DNA of 64,000 nt from positions 1,178,001 through 1,242,000 of the forward strand of contig BLAL01000338.1 in NCBI GenBank assembly GCA_015698045.1, read 5' to 3'. Source of the DNA: Rhizophagus clarus. Lineage: Eukaryota > Glomeromycota > Glomeromycetes > Glomerales > Glomeraceae. Position numbers and translations under genes: made by a program. This document shows, piece after piece, positions 1 to 8,857 of the stretch. Below the pieces are notes generated by a model that saw nothing but the letters and a program-made list of their open reading frames with translations, was not told where the DNA came from and ran no database searches. Position 1 is the first letter of the stretch, and each line of letters begins with the position of its first letter.

Positions 1-481
1 GAACCGGTTCATATTTGTAATCCTTCCCATATTTTTCGATATGTTTCTTCTCCGCCAACCGGGAGAGGGCGGTGAAGAGTTCTTTAACTTCTTCCGTTTC
101 GTTCCTCCACATTTCACGTATTTTTAATGAAACGATAGACGACTTTACTCCCTCAAATTCGCGGTTGATACTTTTATCTCTACGATAAAGTATCCAAGCA
201 TTCTGGCGACGTGGAGGTTTTTTAGCTTCTTTTTTCCCTCTTTTTTTTGACACTCGTGTTTTCTTTGAATTATTAATTAATATTTCAATGTCCGTGTTAA
301 ACTTATAATTCGAACCGTACACGATGTCTTCATCAGTTTTGACATCAAACCGAATAGCACTTTTTGGGTCCGGCGGAAGTGGTGGAAGGGACTTATGTTT
401 GTTTCCGTCTTTTTTTATTGTGTCTATTGTGAACAACCTGTGTCCTCGTCTAGTCGGTTTATTGAGTAGTTTATGTGACAT
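1..481 (-). CDS. HMG-box protein (MATA_HMG type), copy 1, 3' end outside window
   Basis: The ATG is at 481-479 and the frame stays open to the window edge, giving 160 codons. The N-terminus carries the pre-box module shared by all copies (DEDIVYGSNYKFN, then INNSKKTR). The HMG box follows, with PPRRQNAWILYRRDK in helix 1, MWRNETEEVKELF in helix 2 and RLAEKKHIEKYGKDYKYEP in helix 3. HMG boxes of this type bind DNA in the minor groove and belong to the fungal mating-type/sex-locus transcription factor class; a nuclear role follows from the family. There is no intron in the visible part. The stop codon and tail lie left of position 1, so length cannot be compared. Family call is confident; the specific role is unknown. 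Confidence 0.9.
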   Translation of the reverse strand, partial: MSHKLLNKPTRRGHRLFTIDTIKKDGNKHKSLPPLPPDPKSAIRFDVKTDEDIVYGSNYKFNTDIEILINNSKKTRVSKKRGKKEAKKPPRRQNAWILYRRDKSINREFEGVKSSIVSLKIREMWRNETEEVKELFTALSRLAEKKHIEKYGKDYKYEPV

Positions 482-1880
482 ATTAAATGAAACAAAACGT
501 AAATAAAAGAAAGTGTGTTTTTTAAAAAAAAAAATTGTATATATTTTTTCTTTTTTTTAAAAAAATGTTATACATATAAATATATATAACAGAAGAAAAA
601 AAACCGTAGACGAGAATTAATTTGTTCGAAACAAAGAAAAAAAAAAAAAGACGAAAAGACGAAAGAGAAAAAAAAATATTTTTTTTTTCTTTTCTAGGGA
701 ATCTGTTAAGTAACCATTAAAATGCCTTTATATAATCATTTAAGGGTCTTTATATAATCATTTATTTAGTCAATTAGGGTAATTAAGGTTAAAAATACCA
801 TATTTAAATTTGTAATCAAGTTTTTCCGGATAGCCTTTTTTTTTTTTTTTTACGTGGGACTGGCTAAAAAAGGTCTTAAGGATCATTTTAATTTTTTTTT
901 TTTTGTTTTGTGTGAATTTTTCTACAATATGAATTACATGACATGACATTTGTGAGTAAATAATAAATATTTAAATATTTTTTTTTTTCCCTTTTTTTTC
1001 CCTTTCTCACTAAAACAATTTTATCGAAAACAATTGCAAAATATATGGATCGGAAACTGAAGAAATTTCCCGATTTATATTTGAACTAAACCCTATCCGA
1101 GAAAATCCGTTTAATTTAAAGCTAAAGCCGTTTGTTCATAAAAAAAAATTTAATTTCTTTGCATGTCTTTTAAAAAAAAACAATCTGTAAAATTTAATAC
1201 TTTTGTAATTTTTATATAATCTATTAAATTCTTATATTATACATTGTAAAGCTTATTTAATTCTTATGTCATAAAAAAAATCTTAAAAAAAAAAAAAAAA
1301 CTTAAGAGCATGTACATAGATAACTTAAGGTAGACTTAAAAAAAAAGCATATAATCTGTATAAATTATTATAGCATATAAAATAAATCTAAAAGAGTTAA
1401 AAAAAAATACTAACATTACTAGCGTGTTTCTTTTTTTTTTTTTTTAAAAAAAAAACCACACTTTAAGCCATTCCCTCATACTTTGAATAAACAATAAGAA
1501 TTGCTCATTTGACCAATAAAAAAAATACATTTATCATCATTTGACCAATAAAAATGCATTAAAAAACATCAATCATCATTTGACCAATAAAATTGAAAAG
1601 AACAATAATAATAAAAATACATTCCTATAAAATACATTCTTCATGGAGAAAAAAAAATATATTCCGAGCCGGAAAAAAAAATAACAATAAATAATAGTCC
1701 CTAATAGTCTGAGAAAACCATAAATTCCTCATAATATAATCCGTCTTTAAACTCGTTATGAGAAAAAAAACTTCTACTAAATGTTTGATAAAAATATTGA
1801 CTAAAAAATATTGATTAAAATATAGTAAAAAAAAGGTGTTCTAATATAAGAACTGTGAGAGGTGATGTCTGACATCCAGA
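482..1880. other. Gene-free spacer with a triple CCAAT-containing repeat
   Basis: No convincing coding sequence. It contains many A and T runs. Three copies of TCATTTGACCAATAAAA lie at 1505, 1537 and 1576. On the minus strand the stretch near 560-600 is TATA-rich and could hold the promoter of HMG copy 1. Confidence 0.5.
1505..1592. repeat. Three direct repeats of a 17-bp CCAAT-containing unit
   Basis: TCATTTGACCAATAAAA occurs at 1505-1521, 1537-1553 and 1576-1592. A related TTGACCAATAAAA is at about 3107, upstream of HMG copy 2. The core contains CCAAT, the binding pentamer of the NF-Y/HAP complex; a regulatory role is only inferred. Confidence 0.6.
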
Positions 1881-2945
1881 TTATGGAAGGTATTCGAGGA
1901 ATTCCCATCGCCAATCCCCTGCAGAATTTCCTTCATAATAATTGGGTTGATCATTATTTTTTTTTTGTTCTTTTTTTTCGTGATATTCTTCGTCTTCATC
2001 ATATTCTTCGATATTTACTTCATATACTTCTTCATTATGCTGTTTGTTATATTGATAGGTATCATTTACTTGTCCATTAAATTGATTGTTATATGTTAAT
2101 TCATTATATTGTTCGTTATTTTGGTTGTTATACAACTCTTCATTAAACTGTTCGTCGTTATGTTGTTCGTTATGGACCATATTTATGTCGATCAAAGGAG
2201 GCACAAATTGTAAGTCATTTGTATTGTCATCGAAGTCCATATTATTGAGTTGATCACAAAGGTCGACGTCATCATCATAAAAAAGATCATTCGTGACGAC
2301 CAATGGGGAACAGTTGGTTGAAGTATTGGTTGAAGTATTGGAACCCGAATATGAAATACTAGGAGAAGAGGACATGTCAGTTGTTGGGCTGGGAAGGAAC
2401 CTGTTAATATCAAAATTTTTATTATCTAAACCAGCGTTGTGTTGAGGTCTGGTGCGCTTTTCTTTATTTTGTTGAGGTTTATAACTATAGTTGGGATGTT
2501 TTTTAGCATGGCGCTTTTCTGCCACTCTCGCCATGGTTTTAAACAACTCTTTGACTTCATCTCTTTCTTCTTTCCACATATTACCGATAATTTTTGAAAT
2601 AACAGCGGATTTTTCCCCTTCAAGTAGATATTTTATTTCGGCGGCTTTGTTTCTTCTATAAATCATGAAAGCATTTGGAGGTCGAGGAGTTCTTTCTGTT
2701 CCTTTTCTTCGGCTTCTTTTAGCCTCTCTTGTTTCATCAGAATTATTTAATAATTCTTCTTTATCGATAGTAAAAGGATAACCAAAAGACTTGATAAATT
2801 CTTCGTCTGTCATATCAGTTTTAAGAGTAATATGATTGTTTGGTTCTGGGGGTGATGGTGGAACGAAAATATTGTTTGAAATTTGAACAATGTCAAGAGC
2901 GAAAGAAATAGTATGTGTATAATTATTTCGTTGTTGTCCTGCCAT
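1881..2945 (-). CDS. HMG-box protein (MATA_HMG type), copy 2, Asn-rich tail
   Basis: Intronless, 354 aa. The pre-box module spans about residues 46-80 (TDEEFIKSF, LLNNSDETREAKRSRRKG). The HMG box is about 86-157, with PRPPNAFMIYRRNK, NMWKEERDEVKELF and RVAEKRHAKKHPNYSYKP. The classic helix-1 signature RPPNAF is exact here, which makes this the most canonical copy. The tail has a Ser/Thr-rich stretch around 190-215, then an Asn/Gln/Glu/Tyr-rich stretch (about 260-330) made of degenerate EQYN/QHNEE-type units, and ends acidic. Such tails often act as flexible activation or interaction regions; that is inference. The sequence predicts a nuclear DNA-binding protein, target unknown. Confidence 0.93.
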   Translation of the reverse strand: MAGQQRNNYTHTISFALDIVQISNNIFVPPSPPEPNNHITLKTDMTDEEFIKSFGYPFTIDKEELLNNSDETREAKRSRRKGTERTPRPPNAFMIYRRNKAAEIKYLLEGEKSAVISKIIGNMWKEERDEVKELFKTMARVAEKRHAKKHPNYSYKPQQNKEKRTRPQHNAGLDNKNFDINRFLPSPTTDMSSSPSISYSGSNTSTNTSTNCSPLVVTNDLFYDDDVDLCDQLNNMDFDDNTNDLQFVPPLIDINMVHNEQHNDEQFNEELYNNQNNEQYNELTYNNQFNGQVNDTYQYNKQHNEEVYEVNIEEYDEDEEYHEKKEQKKNNDQPNYYEGNSAGDWRWEFLEYLP

Positions 2946-4067
2946 AGTTGATATAAAAATAATATAATTGTATAAAAAAAAAATTTTTAAAAAATTCTTT
3001 TTTTTTGCAAGTGTTGTTTGAAAAAAAGTGCTGAACCTTTTTTTTTTTCTTTAAAGATGAGGTTAATTTTTTCAAGAAAGTTTTTGATGGTGTATTTATA
3101 AAAAAGTTGACCAATAAAAAAAGAAAATGTTTTTTTATAAGTTAAAATTAGATAAATTATAATAAATAAATATATATGAGCTTTTGTTCTTAAAGGCCGC
3201 AGTCGCAGCTCATATTCTTTGCTTTTGTTCATCAAAGCTTTTGTATTTTTTTATGGTTAAACCTCGTGTAATTTACGTAATATACGTAAACTATTGAGAT
3301 CTTTAACCTTTTTATTTCAATAATATTAATCTTCATTCATGTACTTTCCTTATTTGATTGTTCTATTTTTGTTATGTGTTATTGTAAAATTTTTTATCAA
3401 TATAAAAAAATTTTTTTTTTTTTTTTTTTTTTTCGTTATTATTGACATTTTGGGTGGTTTCATATTAAAAAAAAATTAATTATCATTGTTACGTTATCAA
3501 CGGTTTTTCATTTTGAAAAAATGATAATGTTATTTTAAGCAATATGAAATTTTCAACATTTTTAGTAATAATGTTGAATGAAGTAGTTTAAAATGTGATA
3601 ATGTGATTATTCCAAAATATCACAAATTACATTTTTATTTCAAAATGTAACTATATAAAAAAAATAAAAATAAAAATATGACGAATAAAATATAATGAAA
3701 CCATGAAAAAAAAGAGAAAAGAAAAAAATACGATGAATAAGAGATTATAGGTTGTCGATTTATATAACTAACAGCAAAAAAAGAAACGATGAATAAGAAA
3801 GAAATTTGATGTCGATTTTACTTAAACTAAAAAGTGCAAATAAAATGTAACTTATAACTAACATTAAACTAACGCAACAAACTAACAGACTTAACTACAA
3901 AAACTCAAAAAAACTAACAAAACTAACTTTAACTCATGAAATAAAAAATTTTTTAAATCGTAACTAAATGAAATCCACTTGTGAAAATCATTATTGAATA
4001 AAATGTGTGAGAGAGGAATTCTGGTTAACCAGTATAAAAAAACATTTCAGGATTAATAATCCTTAAT
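2946..4067. other. Spacer with promoter region of copy 2 and small inverted repeats
   Basis: No coding sequence seen. It contains a minus-strand TATA-like element at 3092-3100, a possible short inverted-repeat element at about 3450-3703 (ends TGGTTTCATATTA and TATAATGAAACCA), a TTCAACATT/AATGTTGAA hairpin near 3552-3577, and two diverged copies of a 56-bp unit starting CGATGAATAAGA at 3731 and 3787. Confidence 0.45.
3092..3100 (-). promoter_or_regulatory. TATA-like box upstream of HMG copy 2
   Basis: Reads TATAAATAC on the minus strand, about 147 bp upstream of the ATG at 2945. Similar elements precede most other copies at comparable distance. No transcription start data are available. Confidence 0.4.
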
Positions 4068-5045
4068 TTAATCTTGTTCATCAAGAGATGAACCTAAAAA
4101 TGCTGTATTTTCAGCACCAGGTCTCATGGGAGAATTTTGGTTCCCATGTAAAAAATTATATAAATGGTAAGCGAATATAAAAAAATTGGAATCAAGTGGT
4201 GGAACGGGTCCTACTTGAAATTCGGCTTGAGTATGTAAACCATTAAAAGAATTGATCCCAAAAGACGTAACGGTAGGTTCGGTTATATCGATATCACCAA
4301 TTGGAGCGACATTACAGAAGGTGTCCGAAGTATCTCTAGGTTCGCTCAGAGTGATATTACTAAACGCTTCAGAAATATTGGTGGAGTCGGTACATGTGAT
4401 GTCACTCAAAGCGGAAAAATTAGAAGACGTATTATTGGATTCAGCTGGGGGATCCGACTTGTCGAACGTAAAAAAATCAAACATCATATCTTCATTATCT
4501 GAAGAGGAGTCGGAGGTAGAACTGCGGCTTGACGGCGAAGAAAGAGTACTATCGGGACTATCGGGAATAGGACTGTAAGGACTGTAACGTCCTTTATTGT
4601 TCCTATTTTTTCTCAACCTTGGTTGATACCTATAATCTCTATGCCTGCGCGAATGAACTTTTTCCGACAATCTCGCAAGGGCCTCAAATAAAGTTTTCAC
4701 TTCCGGAGCTTCATCGTTCCACATTTCACCAATTATTTTTGAAACCTTGGCTGACCTTAACCCAACATATTCGTTTTTATGCTTTTTAACTTTATCTCGA
4801 CGATATAAGATAAAAGGGTTTTGCGGTCTAGGTGGGAGGGAACTTCTTCTAGGCCTTCTACTTTTTTTCGAGTTGTCCAAGAGGACAGAAAGACTTTCCG
4901 TAAATTCATATTTGGTAGAGAGTACTATTTCCTCGTCCGTTGCGTTTCCGAGGTATATTGGCCTATTCGTCGGTTTTGATGGAGGGGTTGGTGGGACTCT
5001 AGAATTGAGGAACCCTTTTTCAACGTAAAAAGTTGATTGCGACAT
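4068..5045 (-). CDS. HMG-box protein (MATA_HMG type), copy 3, Ser-rich tail
   Basis: Intronless, 325 aa. The pre-box module is at about 36-66 (TDEEIVLSTKYEFTE, LLDNSKKSRRPRR). The HMG box is about 71-142: PPRPQNPFILYRRDK, MWNDEAPEVKTLF, RLSEKVHSRRHRDYRYQPR. The usual Ala after Asn in helix 1 is Pro here (QNPF), as in copy 4. A basic patch (RLRKNRNNKGR) follows the box and could be a nuclear localisation signal. It is followed by a Ser/Asp-rich stretch (SPDSTLSSPSSRSSTSDSSS), then a Ser/Thr-rich tail with weak repeats. A TATA-like box at 5162-5171 lies 117 bp upstream. Predicted nuclear DNA-binding protein; targets unknown. Confidence 0.92.
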   Translation of the reverse strand: MSQSTFYVEKGFLNSRVPPTPPSKPTNRPIYLGNATDEEIVLSTKYEFTESLSVLLDNSKKSRRPRRSSLPPRPQNPFILYRRDKVKKHKNEYVGLRSAKVSKIIGEMWNDEAPEVKTLFEALARLSEKVHSRRHRDYRYQPRLRKNRNNKGRYSPYSPIPDSPDSTLSSPSSRSSTSDSSSDNEDMMFDFFTFDKSDPPAESNNTSSNFSALSDITCTDSTNISEAFSNITLSEPRDTSDTFCNVAPIGDIDITEPTVTSFGINSFNGLHTQAEFQVGPVPPLDSNFFIFAYHLYNFLHGNQNSPMRPGAENTAFLGSSLDEQD

Positions 5046-5059
5046 ATTAACAATAAAAA

Positions 5060-5096
<37 letters not shown>

Positions 5097-5161
5097 TGAT
5101 TAGAAAGATAACCGGAATAATCAAAAGGTCCTAAAAGATTTTAAAAAAATTTTTACCTGAA

Positions 5162-5171
5162 CCTTTTTATA
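5162..5171 (-). promoter_or_regulatory. TATA box upstream of HMG copy 3
   Basis: TATAAAAAGG on the minus strand, 117 bp from the ATG at 5045. The identical 10-mer precedes copy 5 and the truncated copy, which supports shared promoter ancestry. Confidence 0.5.
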
Positions 5172-5473
5172 CCTTTTTTTTGTAAATATTTGTGAAAAGT
5201 CTTTTTTGTTATTTTTTTTTAGTATAAAACGCAGTAAAAAAGCCATTACGTAAGAATTCTTTTGTGCAGATCCTTATAACCTTTTTAGGAATATCCCTTA
5301 AATTTTAATTTGTTGATTTTTTTTTTTTTTCTTTTCTTTTTAATATTTTCTAATTTTTATTTGGATAAGAAAAAAGGATTTGTTGCCATTTTTTATCGTT
5401 ATTTATACGTATATTATATCGTTAATAAAAATATATCTTCGAAAAAAATTTTTTTTTTTTCTTACTTTCTTTA

Positions 5474-5510
<37 letters not shown>

Positions 5511-5971
5511 TTTAGATATCAACCATTCTTTTCGTACAACGATCTTCAGTGATACAAAATGGGACATCTCCTTATCTATTGTGATTAGTGATTAACCAAT
5601 TTTTTTTTTTTATTTATTTATATTTTAAATTATTGTGATGGTTACCATTTTTACATTTTAATATTGCGATTGGATCATATTTTACACAAGTTTATTTTAA
5701 CGCGTTTTAGTAAAGTTTTAAAAAAAAAATTTTTTTTTTTATACACATAAAATTGATATTTTATTCTTATTTTAATATAATTTATTACAATGAGAAAAAA
5801 AAAAAAAATAATGATAAATAATAATAAATAAATAAATATACATATATGCGTATATGCTAGAAAAATGATAACTTTAACTTAAACTCTTAAATTCTTAATT
5901 TAACTTAAGTTCAAATTCGTAACTTTTCATTCAATAATAAACTTAATAAAAAAAAAAACAACGTATTCATT

Positions 5972-6164
5972 GTATGGATTATATATGGATTTTATCCCTA
6001 TAACAAGTCATAATAATATCATCATGTCACAAAAATTTACTAAAATTATGCTCAAAATTTTCGATCTAATGTGGAAAAATTTAAACACATTTCTGGTATA
6101 TTGATGTGATATATTGTTATGACTTACTATAGGGATAAAGTCCATAATATTGTTTAATCCATAC
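5972..6164. mobile_element. Long inverted repeat (foldback/MITE-like) 10 bp past the stop of HMG copy 4
   Basis: The ends match as GTATGGATTA and TAATCCATAC. Inward, TTTATCCCTATAACAAGTCA on the left pairs with TGACTTACTATAGGGATAAA on the right, and similarity continues toward the centre. The whole is about 193 bp with no coding capacity. It could be a MITE or supply an RNA hairpin at the transcript end. Confidence 0.7.
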
Positions 6165-6173
6165 CACTAATAA

Positions 6174-7112
6174 TCAAAATAGTATCCAATCAGGATGTTC
6201 GGGATGAATCGGGCAAAACTGCGCATCAGTGGTGGCGGTGGTGGTCATTGCTGTGGCGGTTGTGGTGTCGGTTGTGCTGCAAATCTCTTCCTCAAAAAAT
6301 GAAAAAAAAGTCTGTTCTGAACTTGGAATTGAAAAGTCATCCGTTAGTGAGGGAGAACTTAATAAGTACAAATTTTCGCTTTCCGAAGCAATTATAGGGC
6401 TTGTTGTTATATTTGTAGGAAAAAATGCGAAAGGTGTGATTGGTGGTGAACTTAGAATTGGAAAATCCTCTGTTAGTGATGGGGATGGCGACATAGGAGT
6501 TGGTACAGGTGTAGGAGATGGTGACATAATAGTTGGTGGCAACACTTTTGTATCAGTCGGAGTTGGTGGTGTAAGAGATGGAGGTGAAGATGGTAACATA
6601 AGTGGCGACGCTTTAACATCAATCGTAGAAGGAGGAGGACTTGGCAAAAAATTAATAATTTCCTCATAACTTTCATTTTGATTATTATTTTTTTTTGATC
6701 TTCTTGTATCTTTTTTCGGGGGGCTTGGAATATATTTATAGTCTTTATATTCCATTTCATGAATGGCTTCAGCCATTTTTGAGAGGACTTCGAATAAGTC
6801 CTTTGTTTCCTTTGGTTCTTTTTTCCACATAAGGGAAATTTCTTTTGAAATACGAGAGGATTTTTGTCCTTGAAATTCCCTCGACTTATCACGCCTATAT
6901 AAGATCCAAGGATTTTGGCGTCTTGGCGCCTTGTTTATTCCTTTTCGTTGATTTCTTCTTGCTCTCCGAGTGGTCTTGGAATTTTTTATTAGTTTAAAAG
7001 GATCCATATTAAATCTATACCGTGAATTTTTTATGATTTCTTCGCCAGTTTTACCAAAGTCAAACAATATAACTTTGTTTGGGTCTGGAGATTCATTAAT
7101 AATATTCATCAT
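6174..7112 (-). CDS. HMG-box protein (MATA_HMG type), copy 4, Pro/Ser/Thr-rich tail
   Basis: Intronless, 312 aa; a second Met is adjacent to the first. The pre-box module is at about 23-58 (GEEIIKNSRYRFN, LIKNSKTTRRARRNQRKG). The HMG box is about 62-129: APRRQNPWILYRRDK, LMWKKEPKETKDLF, KMAEAIHEMEYKDYKYIP. Residues about 150-280 form a low-complexity Pro/Ser/Thr-rich tail containing two related FPILSSPP and FSIPSS motifs. The short Thr/Ala run near the C-terminus (TTATAMTTTATT) looks like codon slippage. An inverted repeat ends 10 bp past the TGA. Predicted nuclear DNA-binding protein. Confidence 0.92.
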   Translation of the reverse strand: MMNIINESPDPNKVILFDFGKTGEEIIKNSRYRFNMDPFKLIKNSKTTRRARRNQRKGINKAPRRQNPWILYRRDKSREFQGQKSSRISKEISLMWKKEPKETKDLFEVLSKMAEAIHEMEYKDYKYIPSPPKKDTRRSKKNNNQNESYEEIINFLPSPPPSTIDVKASPLMLPSSPPSLTPPTPTDTKVLPPTIMSPSPTPVPTPMSPSPSLTEDFPILSSPPITPFAFFPTNITTSPIIASESENLYLLSSPSLTDDFSIPSSEQTFFSFFEEEICSTTDTTTATAMTTTATTDAQFCPIHPEHPDWILF

Positions 7113-7737
7113 TTTTTTTTTAAAAAAAAATGAAAAGACGAAAAAAGAATATATATATTTTCTTTTCTTCTTACGAAAAAAAAAATGGTTTTTTTTTTAA
7201 AAAAAGAAAAAAAAAATGTAAACGGGTTGATTAATTAAATTAATGAAGAAAAATTTCTCGTTATTGAGCTAGAAGTTTAATTTATAAGAAAATTAAAAAA
7301 AAGGTTTATCCAAAATTTGTACCACATGAACTTGACCATAGGTGGGATGCTTTTGTGATTTAATTTTTAACAATAACATTCCGTAAATTCCGTAAGTTAA
7401 CAATAAAAGAAAACTAGTTTTTTACCAATTTGAATATAATTAAAATATAAAAAAAAAAAAAAATTTTTTTTTTATACAGTACAACAATCTATTATGCTAA
7501 TGTTCTCTTTATGTAGTTTATCATCGCATCTTTAAAAAAACTTTCTTCCCACCCTTTTTTTTCCCTGAAATTGTTTTTAAGATATAATTTCAAAAACTGA
7601 TTGAAAATCTATCTCTAACAGCCAAGTGAAAATGATTACGCATTCACTTATCTTTACAACCAAGAACGGTTAAGAAAAGAATAAATGACATTATGACGAA
7701 AATCAATCTTTATCATATTTTTCTGACAAAAGTTATA

Positions 7738-7740
<3 letters not shown>

Positions 7741-7779
<39 letters not shown>
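7741..7779. repeat. (ATT)n microsatellite
   Basis: About thirteen uninterrupted ATT units. Confidence 0.9.
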
Positions 7780-7781
<2 letters not shown>

Positions 7782-8037
7782 TAATTTCCATAATTTAGTA
7801 TAAAAAAAAAAAATTTTATTTATAAAAATATCGTATCAAAAAAATTTACATAACATGAAGAAAAAAAAAAAAATTTCTTAAATATTTTATACAAGTGAAA
7901 GAAAAAACCATGAAACTGTACATAAAATTACGATAAACACCATAAAAATTTCTTAGTTTTTTATTTTAAACCTTAACATATGCTATTATCGAATTTTGTT
8001 AATGAAATGAATGAAATGAAACTTATACAAAAATACC

Positions 8038-8190
8038 CTGCATAAAGCCAATATAGAAAAATATCACAGAAATATTCTAAGAATATACCAAAAAATCCCT
8101 ATTTTATTTTGATTTACAAAATAAAGTAGAAAATTTATGGCATATTTTTGGCGCATTTTTGGGATATCTTCTTATTTTGACTTTCTAAAG
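8038..8190. mobile_element. Foldback/MITE-like inverted repeat behind HMG copy 5
   Basis: Two arms of about 75-80 bp align without gaps as reverse complements around a TTTGATTTACAAA centre; shared blocks include AAAATATC and TATTTTATTTTG/CTTTATTTTG. The arms resemble those of the element at 35702-35858. It ends about 6 bp past the stop codon of copy 5. Confidence 0.7.
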
Positions 8191-8196
8191 GGACAA

Positions 8197-8787
8197 TTAG
8201 TGAAATAAAAGACTTGCATTGACGAAATTGCTGGAATTAAGATAATCGTCAGTTTGTAAAAGATTTTTACAAACATCACAATTTTTAATAAGATCTAATA
8301 TTACACCGGGAGGTGCAGATTCTAAAGTTGGAAATCGAAGATCATAAAGTGGTGGTGTTATTGGTGGTGTCATCGGCGGTACATTAGAAATATTTTTTTG
8401 TTTTTTGTTATTTTTGCCTGTTCTTGGCGTTCTTGGCCTATATTTGTAATCTGGATATTTTTCTATGTGTTTTTGAACCGACAGTCTCGCAACTGCTTCA
8501 TATACTTCAACAATTTCTTTTGGTTCCTCTTGCCACATCTTGGCGATTTGTTTGGATTGGAACCCCTTAAGTTTAGCACTCTTATCTCTGAGATATATGA
8601 TCCACGCATTTTGTCTGCGTGGTATAACCTTGTTTCCAACGTTCCTTTGATTTCTTCTATATAAACGTGTCCTTTTTGAATTTTTAATAAGATCATCAAC
8701 CGGTAAATTAAAAACATGATTTCGAATTATCATTTCGTCCTTACCCAGAGTTATGGGATTATTGATTGCATCGTAATATTCGCTCAT
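8197..8787 (-). CDS. HMG-box protein (MATA_HMG type), copy 5, short form
   Basis: Intronless, 196 aa, the shortest intact copy. The pre-box module is at about 15-50 (KDEMIIRNHVFN, LIKNSKRTRLYRRNQ). The HMG box is about 56-119: PRRQNAWIIYLRDK, MWQEEPKEIVEVY, RLSVQKHIEKYPDYKYRPR. It differs in two ways. The helix-1 YRRDK is YLRDK, and the helix 1 to helix 2 segment (SAKLKGFQSKQIAKMW) is four residues shorter than in the other copies. The tail is only about 75 residues, with a short Pro/Thr stretch. A TATAAAAAGG box lies 107 bp upstream. Function in DNA binding is plausible, but the shortened box could alter it. Confidence 0.9.
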   Translation of the reverse strand: MSEYYDAINNPITLGKDEMIIRNHVFNLPVDDLIKNSKRTRLYRRNQRNVGNKVIPRRQNAWIIYLRDKSAKLKGFQSKQIAKMWQEEPKEIVEVYEAVARLSVQKHIEKYPDYKYRPRTPRTGKNNKKQKNISNVPPMTPPITPPLYDLRFPTLESAPPGVILDLIKNCDVCKNLLQTDDYLNSSNFVNASLLFH

Positions 8788-8818
8788 GATTTTAATTTAA
8801 TTTATTTAACCGACTATC

Positions 8819-8857
<39 letters not shown>

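Larger units (their letters stand above)
5046..6173. other. Spacer: promoter of copy 3, A/T tracts, inverted repeat behind copy 4
   Basis: Holds a long T-run/A-run junction just upstream of copy 3, the TATA-like box at 5162, another T-run/A-run at about 5450-5511, and the 5972-6164 inverted repeat described separately. No gene recognised. Confidence 0.5.
7113..8196. other. Spacer with ATT microsatellite and inverted repeat
   Basis: No gene recognised. Contains an uninterrupted ATT microsatellite at about 7741-7779, A/T runs next to the start of copy 4, and the inverted repeat at 8038-8190. Confidence 0.5.

Noticed and set aside
5051..5094. T-run/A-run junctions upstream of HMG start codons as an array-specific signal
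   Set aside because: Similar tracts precede unrelated genes here (42010-42065, 39650-39713) and fill gene-free DNA, so they are a general feature of this genome.
5310..5552. 80-codon Phe/Lys-rich plus-strand ORF
   Set aside because: Produced by T-runs and A-runs; no coding texture.
6229..6669. 146-codon Val/Gly-rich plus-strand ORF
   Set aside because: Antisense shadow of the Pro/Ser/Thr tail of HMG copy 4.
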